64,000 bases of DNA, from assembly GCF_900177795.1 (NCBI RefSeq), contig NZ_FXWJ01000001.1, positions 744,001 to 808,000 of the forward strand, in the 5' to 3' direction. This stretch comes from Plantibacter elymi (nom. nud.) (GTDB lineage: Bacteria; Actinomycetota; Actinomycetes; Actinomycetales; Microbacteriaceae). This document shows positions 35,308 to 43,638 of the stretch, piece by piece. The position numbers and the translations under genes were made by a program. Position 1 is the first letter of the stretch. Each line of letters starts with the position of its first letter. The notes under the pieces were generated by a model. The model saw nothing but the letters and a program-made list of their open reading frames with translations. It did no database searches and had not been told where the DNA came from.

Positions 35308-36132
35308 TCAGCCCCCGAGGGTGTGGGCGTGATCCGGCACGTACCGGTACCGTTCGCGCGCGGGTCGGTCGTACCCGTCGGCGCCCGGCCGCTCGGGGAT
35401 GTCGATCGGCTCGGGGGCGCGCTGCTCGTAGGGGACCTGGGAGAGCAGGTGCGAGATCGCGTTCAACCGGGACGCCCGCTTGTCGTCGCTCTCGATCGTC
35501 CACCAGGGTGCATCCGCGTGGTCGGTGGCCTCGAACATCTCGTCCTTGGCGCGCGAGTAGTCCTCCCAGCGGGTGATCGACTGGAGGTCCGTGTCGGACA
35601 GCTTCCAGCGGCGCATCGGGTCGTCGAGACGCGAGCGGAACCGCTGTTCCTGGACGTCGTCGGAGACGGAGAACCAGTACTTGATGAGGATGATGCCGTC
35701 CTCGACGAGCATCCGCTCGAACACGGGCGTCTGCCGCAGGAAGAGCCGGTGCTGCTCGGGGGTGCAGTAGTCCATGACCCGTTCGACACCGGCACGGTTG
35801 TACCAGGAGCGGTCGAACAGCACGATCTCGCCCGCCGTGGGCAGGTGCTGGATGTAACGCTGGAAGTACCACTGACCACGTTCCTGCTCACCAGGGGTCG
35901 GCAGGGCGGCGACCCGTGCCGAACGCGGGTTCAGATATTGGACGATGCGCTTGATCGCGCCGCCCTTGCCGGCGGCGTCTCGGCCCTCGAAGACCACGAC
36001 GACCCGCGCGCCGGTCTCGATCACCCAGCGCTGCATCGTGACGAGCTCGATCTGGAGTCGTTCCAGTTCCGCTTCGTAGCGGTCCTTCCGGATGCGTTTG
36101 GGTGGCTTGTTCCGGTTCGGAGCCTTCGACAT
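35308..36132 (-). CDS. ppk2: Polyphosphate kinase 2
   Basis: 274 residues from ATG 36132, the usual class I PPK2 length. Walker A is GRDAAGKGG (50-58); Walker B is VLFDRSWYNRAGVERVM with Asp107, and the lid region has RWKLSDTDLQSITRWEDYSRAKDEM. It transfers phosphate between polyphosphate and nucleoside diphosphates; the class (ADP or GDP) cannot be told with confidence. The basic N-terminus (NRNKPPKRIRKDRYE) is typical. It is monocistronic, with a 180-base featureless gap upstream. Confidence 0.93.
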   Translation of the reverse strand: MSKAPNRNKPPKRIRKDRYEAELERLQIELVTMQRWVIETGARVVVVFEGRDAAGKGGAIKRIVQYLNPRSARVAALPTPGEQERGQWYFQRYIQHLPTAGEIVLFDRSWYNRAGVERVMDYCTPEQHRLFLRQTPVFERMLVEDGIILIKYWFSVSDDVQEQRFRSRLDDPMRRWKLSDTDLQSITRWEDYSRAKDEMFEATDHADAPWWTIESDDKRASRLNAISHLLSQVPYEQRAPEPIDIPERPGADGYDRPARERYRYVPDHAHTLGG

Positions 36133-36312
36133 GCTGCGTGTTCCCGCCCGTCCCCGAGAGGACCTGTTCGACGCCTGAGCGGCGCGGTGGTGCAGAGCTC
36201 GGTGCCCGCCCCGGCGGAGCGGTACTCACGCCCAGCCTGCGCCTGCCGATCGATATCCGTGGGGGCGTGTCATCCGTGCGCCGACAGGCGTATAGTCACG
36301 CGCGCGCTGCGA

Positions 36313-36990
36313 TCAGTCCGAACGGGTCAACCCGTCGCGGAGGGCGACGAGATGGGTGCGGCTGCGGTCGAAGGCCGCGATGGCATCGCGATCCACGACC
36401 GCCTGCACGATGTGCTCATGGACGAGCTGGTCGTGGTCCGTCCCCGGCGCGCCACTGAGGCGGAGCATCTGGATCATCGCCTCGCGGCTGCGCTCGGCGA
36501 AGGTGTCGAACAGTTCGGTGAGGATCTCGTTCCCGCTCGCGGCCACGATGCTCCGGTGGAGCGCGGTGTCGGCGTCGACCCGCCCCTCGATGGTCGCGCG
36601 ATCGGTGTTGCGGTGGGCCAGCGCTGCCCGGATGGCGGCCAGATCGGACGCCGTGTGGCGTTGTGCGGCGAGGGCAGCCGCTTCACACTCGATGGCGATG
36701 CGCGCCTCGATGACCGAGCCGATCGCGGTCCGCAGGACGAGTGCGTCCCAATCCTGGACCGGCGTGCGCGACCGGAGGAAGTTCCCCGATCCCTGCCGGG
36801 TCGACAGCACGCCCTGACCGGCCAGCTGGCGGATCGCCTCGCGCATCGTCGACCGGCCGACACCGAGCTGCGGTGCCAGGGTCGTCTCGCCGGGCAGCTT
36901 CTGGCCGATCTCCCACTCACCGGCCTGGATGCGCTGCAGGAGCAAGCGTGCGACCTGGTCGGAGAGCGATTCACGGTGCACGGTGTCCAT
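36313..36990 (-). CDS. FadR-type GntR regulator (FCD domain)
   Basis: 225 residues from ATG 36990. The winged helix begins SLSDQVARLLLQRIQAGEWEIGQKLPGE, with recognition segment VGRSTMREAIRQLAGQGVL. The C-terminal FCD effector domain carries the metal-binding pattern DADTALHRSIVAASGNEIL, with further His near HDQLVHEHIVQAV. It is divergent from leuA over a perfect FadR-type site, so leuA, and perhaps its own gene, is the likely target. The ligand is unknown, possibly a carboxylate intermediate. Confidence 0.9.
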   Translation of the reverse strand: MDTVHRESLSDQVARLLLQRIQAGEWEIGQKLPGETTLAPQLGVGRSTMREAIRQLAGQGVLSTRQGSGNFLRSRTPVQDWDALVLRTAIGSVIEARIAIECEAAALAAQRHTASDLAAIRAALAHRNTDRATIEGRVDADTALHRSIVAASGNEILTELFDTFAERSREAMIQMLRLSGAPGTDHDQLVHEHIVQAVVDRDAIAAFDRSRTHLVALRDGLTRSD

Positions 36991-37010
36991 GTGTCGATCA
37001 TAGTCCTCAG

Positions 37011-37023
37011 CTTGTCTGACAAG
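37011..37023. promoter_or_regulatory. GntR/FadR-type operator between gntR and leuA
   Basis: CTTGTCTGACAAG is a perfect palindrome that contains the FadR-subfamily consensus T-N-G-T-N3-A-C-N-A. It lies 19 bases before the leuA GTG and 21 bases before the regulator ATG. Confidence 0.8.
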
Positions 37024-37041
37024 TTGTGTTAGCGTAGCCGC

Positions 37042-38799
37042 GTGATCCCCGCAGACTCCCGACTCTCCACGCCCGCCGGCCCCGTCCCGTCCTCCGCGCC
37101 GAGCTGGAATCGCCAGCGCCACTCGCAGATGCCGTCCCATCGCTACCAGGACCTGTACTCGCGGGTGGACGTCCCCCTCCTCGACCGCACCTGGCCGTCG
37201 AGACGACTGACCGAGGCGCCGCTCTGGGTGCCGGTGGACCTGCGCGACGGGAACCAAGCGCTCGCCGAGCCCATGGACCCCGAGCGGAAGCGGGCCTTCT
37301 TCGAGCTCATGGTCTCGATGGGGTACAAGGAGATCGAGGTCGGCTACCCCTCCGCCTCGCAGACCGACTACGACTTCGTCCGCCTGATCGCCGAGACCGA
37401 CATCGCCCCCGAGGACGTCACGATCGTCGTCTTCACACCGGCCCGCCGCGACCTGATCGAGCGCACGGTCGAGTCGATCCGTGGGATCCGGAACCCGGTC
37501 GTCATCCACCTGTACACCGCGACGGCGCCGCTCTGGCGGGAGGTCGTCCTCGGACACGACCGCGACTCACTCCGCGCGCTCATCCTCGCCGGCGGCTCCG
37601 ACGTCCTCGAGTTCGCCGGCGACCTCGACGGGGTGCGGTTCGAGTTCTCGCCCGAGGTCTTCAACCTGACGGAGCCGGACTACGCCCTCGAGCTCTGCGA
37701 CGCCATGACGACCCTGTGGGATGCCTCGCCGGACCGCCCGGTGATCCTCAACCTGCCCGCGACCGTCGAAGCGGCGAGCCCGAACGTCTATGCGGACCAG
37801 ATCGAGTACATGCACCGCAACCTCGACCGCCGCGACGCCGTCATCCTGTCGGTCCACCCCCACAATGACCGCGGTACGGGGATCGCGTGCGCTGAGCTCG
37901 CGGTCCTCGCCGGCGCCCAACGCGTCGAAGGGTGCATCTTCGGCAACGGCGAGCGGACCGGCAACGTCGACCTCGCGACCCTCGCGCTCAACCTGCACGC
38001 GCAGGGCGTCGACCCGATGATCGACTTCTCCGACATCGACCACATCCGTCGGGTCGTGGAGCACAGCAACCGCATCGAGATCCACCCGCGCCACCCGTAC
38101 GTCGGCGACCTCGTCCACACCGCGTTCTCGGGGACGCATCAGGATGCGATCAAGAAGGGCTTCGCGGAACACCGAGCGCGGGCCGAGGCGACCGGCAGCC
38201 GCCCGGAGGACCTCCCGTGGCGCGTGCCCTACCTGCCGGTCGACCCCGCGGACCTCGGCCGGAGCTACGAGGCGGTCATCCGGGTGAACTCGCAGTCGGG
38301 CAAGGGCGGCATCGCCTACCTGCTCGAGCGCGACTACGGCATCGAGATGCCCCGTCGTCTCCAGGTGGACTTCTCGCGTCGCGTCCAGCAGCAGGCGGAC
38401 GAGACCGGTCGCGAACTGGACGCCGAGGCGTTGCTCGCGGCGTTCGAGCGCAGCTACCTGTCGGCGACGCCGTCCCGGGTCGAGCTGCTCGAGGTCGATG
38501 TGGCGACGACCGGCGAGACCTCGCGGACGACGGTCGGTCTCCGGATCGACGGCGACCGACATGAGGCCACCTTCGCCGACGTCGGCCCGGTCGAGGCGGC
38601 GACCCGTCTCCTCGCCGACCACGGCGTCCACGTCGAGATCGTCTCCCTGCATCAGACCTCGCTCAGTTCCGGAAGTGGCGCCGAGGCCTTGACCCTCCTC
38701 GAGGTCCGCCGTGGCCCGGAGACGGTGTGGGCAGCCGGGCGCCATCGCTCCGTGCTGGAGGCGTCGGTCCGCGCCGTCGTCAACGCTGCGAGCCGGTAG
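37042..38799 (+). CDS. leuA: 2-isopropylmalate synthase
   Basis: 585 residues from GTG 37042; an ATG at 37129 is an alternative and matches the conserved start ([20 protein letters not shown]) better. TIM-barrel motifs: [12 protein letters not shown] (metal and acceptor site), [15 protein letters not shown] (metal-binding HxH-like) and [12 protein letters not shown]. Residues ~430-585 form the regulatory domain ([10 protein letters not shown]...) for leucine feedback. It condenses acetyl-CoA with 2-oxoisovalerate in leucine synthesis. Control by an adjacent GntR regulator is unusual and may mark a second, specialised copy. Confidence 0.93.
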   Translation: MIPADSRLSTPAGPVPSSAPSWNRQRHSQMPSHRYQDLYSRVDVPLLDRTWPSRRLTEAPLWVPVDLRDGNQALAEPMDPERKRAFFELMVSMGYKEIEVGYPSASQTDYDFVRLIAETDIAPEDVTIVVFTPARRDLIERTVESIRGIRNPVVIHLYTATAPLWREVVLGHDRDSLRALILAGGSDVLEFAGDLDGVRFEFSPEVFNLTEPDYALELCDAMTTLWDASPDRPVILNLPATVEAASPNVYADQIEYMHRNLDRRDAVILSVHPHNDRGTGIACAELAVLAGAQRVEGCIFGNGERTGNVDLATLALNLHAQGVDPMIDFSDIDHIRRVVEHSNRIEIHPRHPYVGDLVHTAFSGTHQDAIKKGFAEHRARAEATGSRPEDLPWRVPYLPVDPADLGRSYEAVIRVNSQSGKGGIAYLLERDYGIEMPRRLQVDFSRRVQQQADETGRELDAEALLAAFERSYLSATPSRVELLEVDVATTGETSRTTVGLRIDGDRHEATFADVGPVEAATRLLADHGVHVEIVSLHQTSLSSGSGAEALTLLEVRRGPETVWAAGRHRSVLEASVRAVVNAASR

Positions 38800-38849
38800 T
38801 CGCCCTGCCCTACGCTGGGAGGCTGAGGGCGTCGAGGGGATCTGGATCA

Positions 38850-40016
38850 GTGGAACTGCGGTGGCTGACGGCGCCCGAACACGAGGTCGCCGCGGCGATG
38901 GCGGATGAGCGTCGCTCCGGCCGGCCCAAACGGGTGCCCACCGGGCGGAGAGTGCTCTTCCATCTCTACTTCAGCCTCGTCCTCTGGTACCTGGCGATCG
39001 CGCTCGTCTCGGTCGGGGTCAGCGTCGACGAATACCACGACCGTCGCGTCGAGCCTGATGACGTCATCGGCCTGGTCGTCGCCGCGCTCGTCCTCGTCGG
39101 GCTGCTCGTCGGTGCCTGGTTCCTGTACCGCTGGTCGCGACGCCCGCCGTCGCCGAAGGCGCGTCTCGCCGGATGGCGGACCCATCTGACGGCGGTGGCC
39201 AACGGCTTCGAGGAGGAGCCGAAAGGACGGGCGATGTTCTCCTCGCTCATCACCACGACGGGGAAGTACAACAACGCCTTCATCACCGTGCCGGGACCAC
39301 AGGTGCAGTCCCACCCGCGGTTCGTCGGCGACCGGGTCGAGTTCGGCAACCTGGTCGACGACGTGAAGCGGTCGCGGGACTGGCACTACCTGACCGTGCA
39401 GCTGCCGGCCCCGCTCCCGCACCTCCTGCTCGACGCGACGACGAACGACACCGTCCGCAGCGACCTGCCGCCGGGCGTCGACCGGGGTCTGCAGATCTCC
39501 CTCGAGGGCGACTTCGACCGGTGGTTCCGCGTCTACGCGCCGTCCGGGTACGGAGCGGACGCGCGATACGTGCTGACCCCTGACGTGATGTCGTCGCTCG
39601 TCAGCACCGCGGCGTACTACAACGTGGAGATGGTCGACGATCGGGTCGTCTTCTTCAGCAGGCCGGCCGCCGACTTCGCCTACGCCGCCCCCTGGGCCGC
39701 CATCGATGCGATCCTCACCGACCTGGTGCCGCGTCTCATCACGAGGGCCGAACGGTACCGCGACGAACGCGTGGCGGGACAGGACGCCGAGAGCGTCCTC
39801 GAGGCGGCGCGGGACGCCATGGAGGCTGAGCAGGTCTGGACCCGGAAGGAGACGGTCGTCGGCGAGGAGGGGCGTCGCCTCACGGTGCGGGCGCGCTTCC
39901 ATGCGATCTGGGTGGCCGTCGGTGCGGTCAGTTGGCTCGTCACCCGCACGCTGCTCTACTTCATCCCCGCCGCCTTCGCCTTCGCGGGGTTCATGTCCGT
40001 GGTGGACGGGCGCTAG
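38850..40016 (+). CDS. Conserved-looking membrane protein of unknown function
   Basis: 388 residues from GTG 38850 (GAGGGGA upstream). Two membrane helices near the N-terminus (LFHLYFSLVLWYLAIALVSV, and VIGLVVAALVLVGLLVGAWF) and one at the C-terminus (FIPAAFAFAGFMSVV). Between them is a large soluble domain with aromatic-rich strands (HYLTVQLPAPLPHLLLDATT; DFDRWFRVYAPSGYGADARYVLTPDVM). The middle part resembles DUF-type proteins seen in actinobacteria with 'F.vyap.gy..da.y.ltPdvm'. The role is unknown. A terminator-like hairpin follows. Confidence 0.7.
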   Translation: MELRWLTAPEHEVAAAMADERRSGRPKRVPTGRRVLFHLYFSLVLWYLAIALVSVGVSVDEYHDRRVEPDDVIGLVVAALVLVGLLVGAWFLYRWSRRPPSPKARLAGWRTHLTAVANGFEEEPKGRAMFSSLITTTGKYNNAFITVPGPQVQSHPRFVGDRVEFGNLVDDVKRSRDWHYLTVQLPAPLPHLLLDATTNDTVRSDLPPGVDRGLQISLEGDFDRWFRVYAPSGYGADARYVLTPDVMSSLVSTAAYYNVEMVDDRVVFFSRPAADFAYAAPWAAIDAILTDLVPRLITRAERYRDERVAGQDAESVLEAARDAMEAEQVWTRKETVVGEEGRRLTVRARFHAIWVAVGAVSWLVTRTLLYFIPAAFAFAGFMSVVDGR

Positions 40017-40022
40017 CCGCGA

Positions 40023-40081
40023 CTGAGTCGCCCGAATCTGCTCGGATCCACGCCGAAATCGGACAGATCCGGGCGACTCAG
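40023..40081. repeat. Terminator-like inverted repeat, CTGAGTCGCCCG type
   Basis: CTGAGTCGCCCG (40023-40034) and CGGGCGACTCAG (40070-40081) are perfect inverted copies with a 35-base loop. The same stem sequence recurs at 42394, so it is a second dispersed repeat family. It probably ends the upstream membrane-protein transcript. Confidence 0.8.
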
Positions 40082-40128
40082 CGGGCACGTCGTGGAACAT
40101 CCGGCGACGCATTCGCGTTCGCATCGGT

Positions 40129-40995
40129 GTGACCCTCACCGCGACCCCTCCAGCGTCGACGACCGACACCTTCGATCGCGCGCTCGCGAGCCTGGAGTGG
40201 ACGATCCACGGCACCGACCGCGACCGCCTCGCTGCGGGCACACCCCTGCGGCGACCGCACACGGCGTCCGGCTTCGTCTACCTTTCCAGTGGACGCGTCC
40301 GCCTCACCGCCGCCGACGGCACCCGCGACCTCGACGCCGGCGACCTCGTCTTCTTCCCCCGCGCCCACGCCACGACGGTGCTCGCGCTCGAGGACGCCGA
40401 GCTCCTCGATGTCGCCTTCACCCCGCCGGGTCAGCGCCAACAGGTGGCGGAGACGCTGCCCGAGCACCTGTACGTCGCCGACTTCGCCGGGCAGGAGCCC
40501 TCGATGGTGGCGCTCATCGCAGGCATGGGGTGCCCGCAGGCGACTGGCCGTCCGCGGGCGGGCGACACCGTCATCTGCAGCCGCATCGCGACGACGATCG
40601 TGTCGGCCGCGCTCCGCACGTGGAACGAGGCCGGCTGCGCGCCGGATCGCTGGCTGCAGCGCATCGGCGACCCGCACATCGGCGCGGTCCTCGACGCCCT
40701 GCACGCCGAACCGGGGCGACCATGGACCTTCGAGACGCTCGCCCGCATCGCCATGATGTCGCGGTCGGCGTTCGCCGAGCGGTTCCGCGAGGTCGTCGGG
40801 CACACTCCGCGCGCTTACCTCACGACCGTTCGCATGGAGACAGCCAAGGGGCTCATCCTCACGGGCGACGCTTCCGTGGCCGAGCTCGCCGGCGCGCTCG
40901 GCTACGTGTCCGAAGACGGCTTCGCGCGCGCCTTCCAGCGGTATACGGGCCTCACGCCGGCGCGCTGGCGTGCCGAGGCGGCGCTCGCCGCGTAG
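40129..40995 (+). CDS. AraC family regulator with cupin domain
   Basis: 288 residues from GTG 40129. The N-terminal cupin (residues 40-110) contains GFVYLSSGRVRLTAADGTRDLDAGDLVFFPRAH. The C-terminal double helix-turn-helix includes MMSRSAFAERFREVVGHTPRAYL and the second motif SVAELAGALGYVSEDGFARAFQRYTGLTPARWR. It belongs to the AraC/cupin_6 group often found next to efflux genes; the convergent MFS gene is the likely target. The inducer is unknown. Confidence 0.9.
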   Translation: MTLTATPPASTTDTFDRALASLEWTIHGTDRDRLAAGTPLRRPHTASGFVYLSSGRVRLTAADGTRDLDAGDLVFFPRAHATTVLALEDAELLDVAFTPPGQRQQVAETLPEHLYVADFAGQEPSMVALIAGMGCPQATGRPRAGDTVICSRIATTIVSAALRTWNEAGCAPDRWLQRIGDPHIGAVLDALHAEPGRPWTFETLARIAMMSRSAFAERFREVVGHTPRAYLTTVRMETAKGLILTGDASVAELAGALGYVSEDGFARAFQRYTGLTPARWRAEAALAA

Positions 40996-41004
40996 GCGGT
41001 TCTT

Positions 41005-41067
41005 CGCCGAGAGTGCCCGATCGGTCGCGTGTTCCGCCGTTGGACGACCGTTTGCGCACTCTCGGCG
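41005..41067. terminator. Hairpin between convergent araC and MFS genes
   Basis: CGCCGAGAGTGC (41005-41016) and GCACTCTCGGCG (41056-41067) form a perfect 12-base stem with a 39-base loop in the gap between two gene ends. It is probably a bidirectional terminator; its stem sequence differs from the CTGAGTCGCCCG family. Confidence 0.65.
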
Positions 41068-41074
41068 ACCTGCA

Positions 41075-42301
41075 TCACCGCGCGGTGCGCGCCGACCCGA
41101 ACACGATGCCGCCGACGATCGCGGAGATCGCCGCGACCGTGAGCGCCGGGACGATGCCGACCGCGTCGACGAGCAGTCCACCCGCTCCGGCACCGACGGT
41201 GATCGCGAGCTGGAACCCCGCGACGACGAGTCCGCCACCGGACTCCATGCGGTCCGGCACGAGGCGACCCATCCACGTGCTCAGGGTCGTCAGCCAGGCG
41301 CCGAAGCCCATGCCCCAAGTCGTGATCGCGATGGTCACGATCCAGGGCTGCCCCGGGAACAGGATCACCAGTGCGATCGAGATGCCGATGAACGCCGGGA
41401 CGACGTAGCGCAGGGCCGCCAGGTGGCGGTCGACGAGGAGTCCGATCACGAAGTTGCCGACCACGCCGCCGAGACCGAACGCCGCGAGGAGCACGGCGAC
41501 ACCGGCCGCGTCGAGGTCGGGCACCCGCTCGATCGCGAGCCGGATGTAGGTGAAGGCGATGAAGTGCCCGAGGACGGTCAGGACGTGCCCCGTCAGGCCG
41601 ACGCGGATGCCCGGGACCCGGAGCGTGTCGACGAGTGACCGCAGACCGCCGCTCGACGGAGCCGGCGCGACGGGCGGGAGGACGAGCCGCAGCGCGACGG
41701 CCACCACCGCGGTGATGACCGCGACACCGGCGAAGATGAGGCGCCAGTCCATGACCGAACCGAGGTAGGTGCCGACCGGGACACCGGCGACCGTCGCGAC
41801 GGTGGTGCCGGTGTTCACGAGCATGATCGCCCGACCGAGGTGGTGCGGAGCGGACAACCGGGCGGCGATCGCGATCGACATCGCCCAGAACGCGCCGAGG
41901 GCCGCACCGAGCAGGAGTCGGGCGATGAGCAGCATCACGAAATCGGCGGAGATCGCGACGAGCGCGCTCGACACCGCGGCCGCCGCTGCGAGCAGGACGA
42001 GCAGGAGGCGACGGTCGAGTCGCGGGACGAGGATGCCGATCGTCGGTGCGGTGAGGAAGCCGATGAACGCCGTAGCGGTGACGGCCTGACCGGCCTGTCC
42101 CTCGGTGATCCCGAGCGATGCGGCCATCGACGGCAGCAGGCTCGGCGGCAGGAACTCGGCGAGCACGAGCACGAAGCTCGTCGCCATCATGACGGCGACG
42201 GCCGCCCAGGCGGTCCGCGTGCGCGGGGCGTCGGACGCGGCTGCGTTCGTCGTGGGGACCGAGCCCGTTCGTGGAGCGTCGAGCTTCTCGTCTGTCGTCA
42301 T
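41075..42301 (-). CDS. MFS exporter (drug or sugar efflux, DHA1-like)
   Basis: 408 residues from ATG 42301; longer in-frame starts add unlikely sequence. A hydrophilic 27-residue leader precedes twelve helices. The sequence FLTAPTIGILVPRLDRRLLLVLL carries the TM2-3 motif, MSIAIAARLSAPHHLGRAIMLVNTGTTVATVAGVPVGTYLG carries the TM5 antiporter-like region. The type matches DHA1/AraJ-like exporters. The convergent AraC regulator probably controls it. The substrate is unknown. Confidence 0.88.
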   Translation of the reverse strand: MTTDEKLDAPRTGSVPTTNAAASDAPRTRTAWAAVAVMMATSFVLVLAEFLPPSLLPSMAASLGITEGQAGQAVTATAFIGFLTAPTIGILVPRLDRRLLLVLLAAAAAVSSALVAISADFVMLLIARLLLGAALGAFWAMSIAIAARLSAPHHLGRAIMLVNTGTTVATVAGVPVGTYLGSVMDWRLIFAGVAVITAVVAVALRLVLPPVAPAPSSGGLRSLVDTLRVPGIRVGLTGHVLTVLGHFIAFTYIRLAIERVPDLDAAGVAVLLAAFGLGGVVGNFVIGLLVDRHLAALRYVVPAFIGISIALVILFPGQPWIVTIAITTWGMGFGAWLTTLSTWMGRLVPDRMESGGGLVVAGFQLAITVGAGAGGLLVDAVGIVPALTVAAISAIVGGIVFGSARTAR

Positions 42302-42393
42302 GCTCTCAGCTTGCCGGAGCCGCGACCCCTCCACCCGACGCCCAGTCCACCCGACCCGACCGTCCGTCCATCCCGGCACCCGTCCCGGCGTGG

Positions 42394-42452
42394 CTGAGTC
42401 GCCCGTTCTTGCACGAAAATCGGCGATATTCGTGCAAGAACGGGCGAGTCAG
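42394..42452. terminator. Long hairpin overlapping the end of the small membrane gene
   Basis: A 24-base stem with one mismatch (CTGAGTCGCCCG then TTCTTGCACGAA, mirrored at 42429-42452) around an 11-base loop. The right arm contains the stop codon of the minus-strand gene at 42449, so it is probably its terminator. It shares its outer 12 bases with the repeat at 40023. Confidence 0.8.
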
Positions 42453-42751
42453 CGCCAACGCCGGGCCGCGAGAGCCGATAGGGCGTCGGCGACCACCATC
42501 GCCACGACCCCTGCGGCGGCCCAGGAGCCGGTGACGGTCACCGCGTGCGTTCCGGTGGTGTCCAGGAACCCGTGGAAGGTCGCGATGAACGGGACGACGA
42601 TCGTCGTCGTCTGGCTGAAGGCCAGTGCCGCGAGCAACATGCCCATGATGGCAGTCACTCCAATCGAGATGCCGAGCGCGCACGCCACCATGAACGCCAG
42701 AGGAACCCAGCTCGTCGACCTGGTGGGGCGGGCTTCCGTGGTGATGTCCAC
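42449..42751 (-). CDS. Small membrane protein, about 100 aa
   Basis: GTG 42751 follows GGAGG five bases upstream; an ATG at 42763 is also possible. Two to three membrane segments: WVPLAFMVACALGISIGVTA, MGMLLAALAFSQTTTIVVPF and a C-terminal VAMVVADALSALAARRW. No family recognised. It is divergent from the TetR gene and may be co-regulated through the palindromes between them. Confidence 0.65.
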   Translation of the reverse strand: MDITTEARPTRSTSWVPLAFMVACALGISIGVTAIMGMLLAALAFSQTTTIVVPFIATFHGFLDTTGTHAVTVTGSWAAAGVVAMVVADALSALAARRWR

Positions 42752-42893
42752 TGCGACCTCCATCTCTCCTGAAATTCCAGATGTCCAGGCTAGCTCGCGC
42801 TCGGGGCGTGTGGCCGAGTCGCCACGATTCGTCTCCGAATCAACGGCGATTCGCGCGCTTCCTGGCAGATCGGTGAACACTGGGTCAACAAGT

Positions 42894-42925
42894 TGCACTG
42901 AGTGCATCGGTGCACGTAGTGTACC
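42894..42925. promoter_or_regulatory. Two TetR-type operator candidates
   Basis: TGCACTGAGTGCA (42894-42906) is a perfect 13-base palindrome. Two bases further on, GGTGCACGTAGTGTACC (42909-42925) is palindromic with one mismatch and related in core sequence (GTGCAC). Both lie within 35 bases of the TetR GTG, so autoregulation and control of the downstream MMPL gene are likely. Confidence 0.65.
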
Positions 42926-42928
42926 CAC

Positions 42929-43576
42929 GTGTCCACCACCGCCCCCGCCGAGGATCGACGCGCCGCCCTCCGCGCGCGCCACCATCGGGCGATCCTCGAC
43001 GCCGCCCGCGTCATGATCGCGGAGCAGGGCATCGCCGGGTTCAACGTCGACGTCATCGCCGAACGCGCCGACGTCTCCCGCCGCACGGTGTTCAACCACT
43101 TCTCCTCGATCGACGACCTCGTCACCACCTCCTGCACCGAGGAGCTGGCCGTCGTGATCGAGAGCTTCCGGTCCGCCGTCAACGCCCGACCGGCAGGCCC
43201 CGGGTCGCGCGTCTCGATGTTCGAGGACGTCGCTGCGGCACTCCGCACGACCGACATCCCCCGCGTCATCGCCTTCCTCTGGAACGCGCTCGGCGGCTTC
43301 GCACCCGACGACTCGCGCCCGCAACAGCTGTTCCAGGCCACCTTCTCCCGCACCACCCAGGAGCTCGCCCACGAACTGGCCGAGCGCAACACCGACGTCG
43401 ACGAACTCGAGGCCGGCTTCCTGGTGTCCTCCCTCATGCACGGTGTCGAAGTGCTCGCCCATCACTGGATCGCGAGTACCGGCGCCACCACGGACGATGA
43501 AGCCCGTGCCCTCTGGACCGACCTGCTGGAACGGCTCATCGCGAGCGTCCGCACCGGCTACGCGTCCACGCACTGA
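42929..43576 (+). CDS. TetR family regulator of the MMPL transporter
   Basis: 215 residues from GTG 42929. The helix-turn-helix is DVIAERADVSRRTVFNHFSSI (about 46-66), preceded by the usual AILDAARVMIAEQGIAGFN helix. The C-terminal ligand domain is typical in length. The MMPL gene starts 62 bases downstream, so it is the obvious target. The effector, perhaps a lipid or lipophilic toxin, is unknown. Confidence 0.92.
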   Translation: MSTTAPAEDRRAALRARHHRAILDAARVMIAEQGIAGFNVDVIAERADVSRRTVFNHFSSIDDLVTTSCTEELAVVIESFRSAVNARPAGPGSRVSMFEDVAAALRTTDIPRVIAFLWNALGGFAPDDSRPQQLFQATFSRTTQELAHELAERNTDVDELEAGFLVSSLMHGVEVLAHHWIASTGATTDDEARALWTDLLERLIASVRTGYASTH

Positions 43577-43638
43577 TCCGCTTCCGCTCCGTCCCCGCAC
43601 ACGTCACCAGCACCACCTCCCGAAGAATCGAGACTCCC

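Noticed and set aside
36133-36312. Small RNA or riboswitch in the gap before ppk2
   Set aside because: No clear stem set, terminator or known motif could be seen in these 180 bases.
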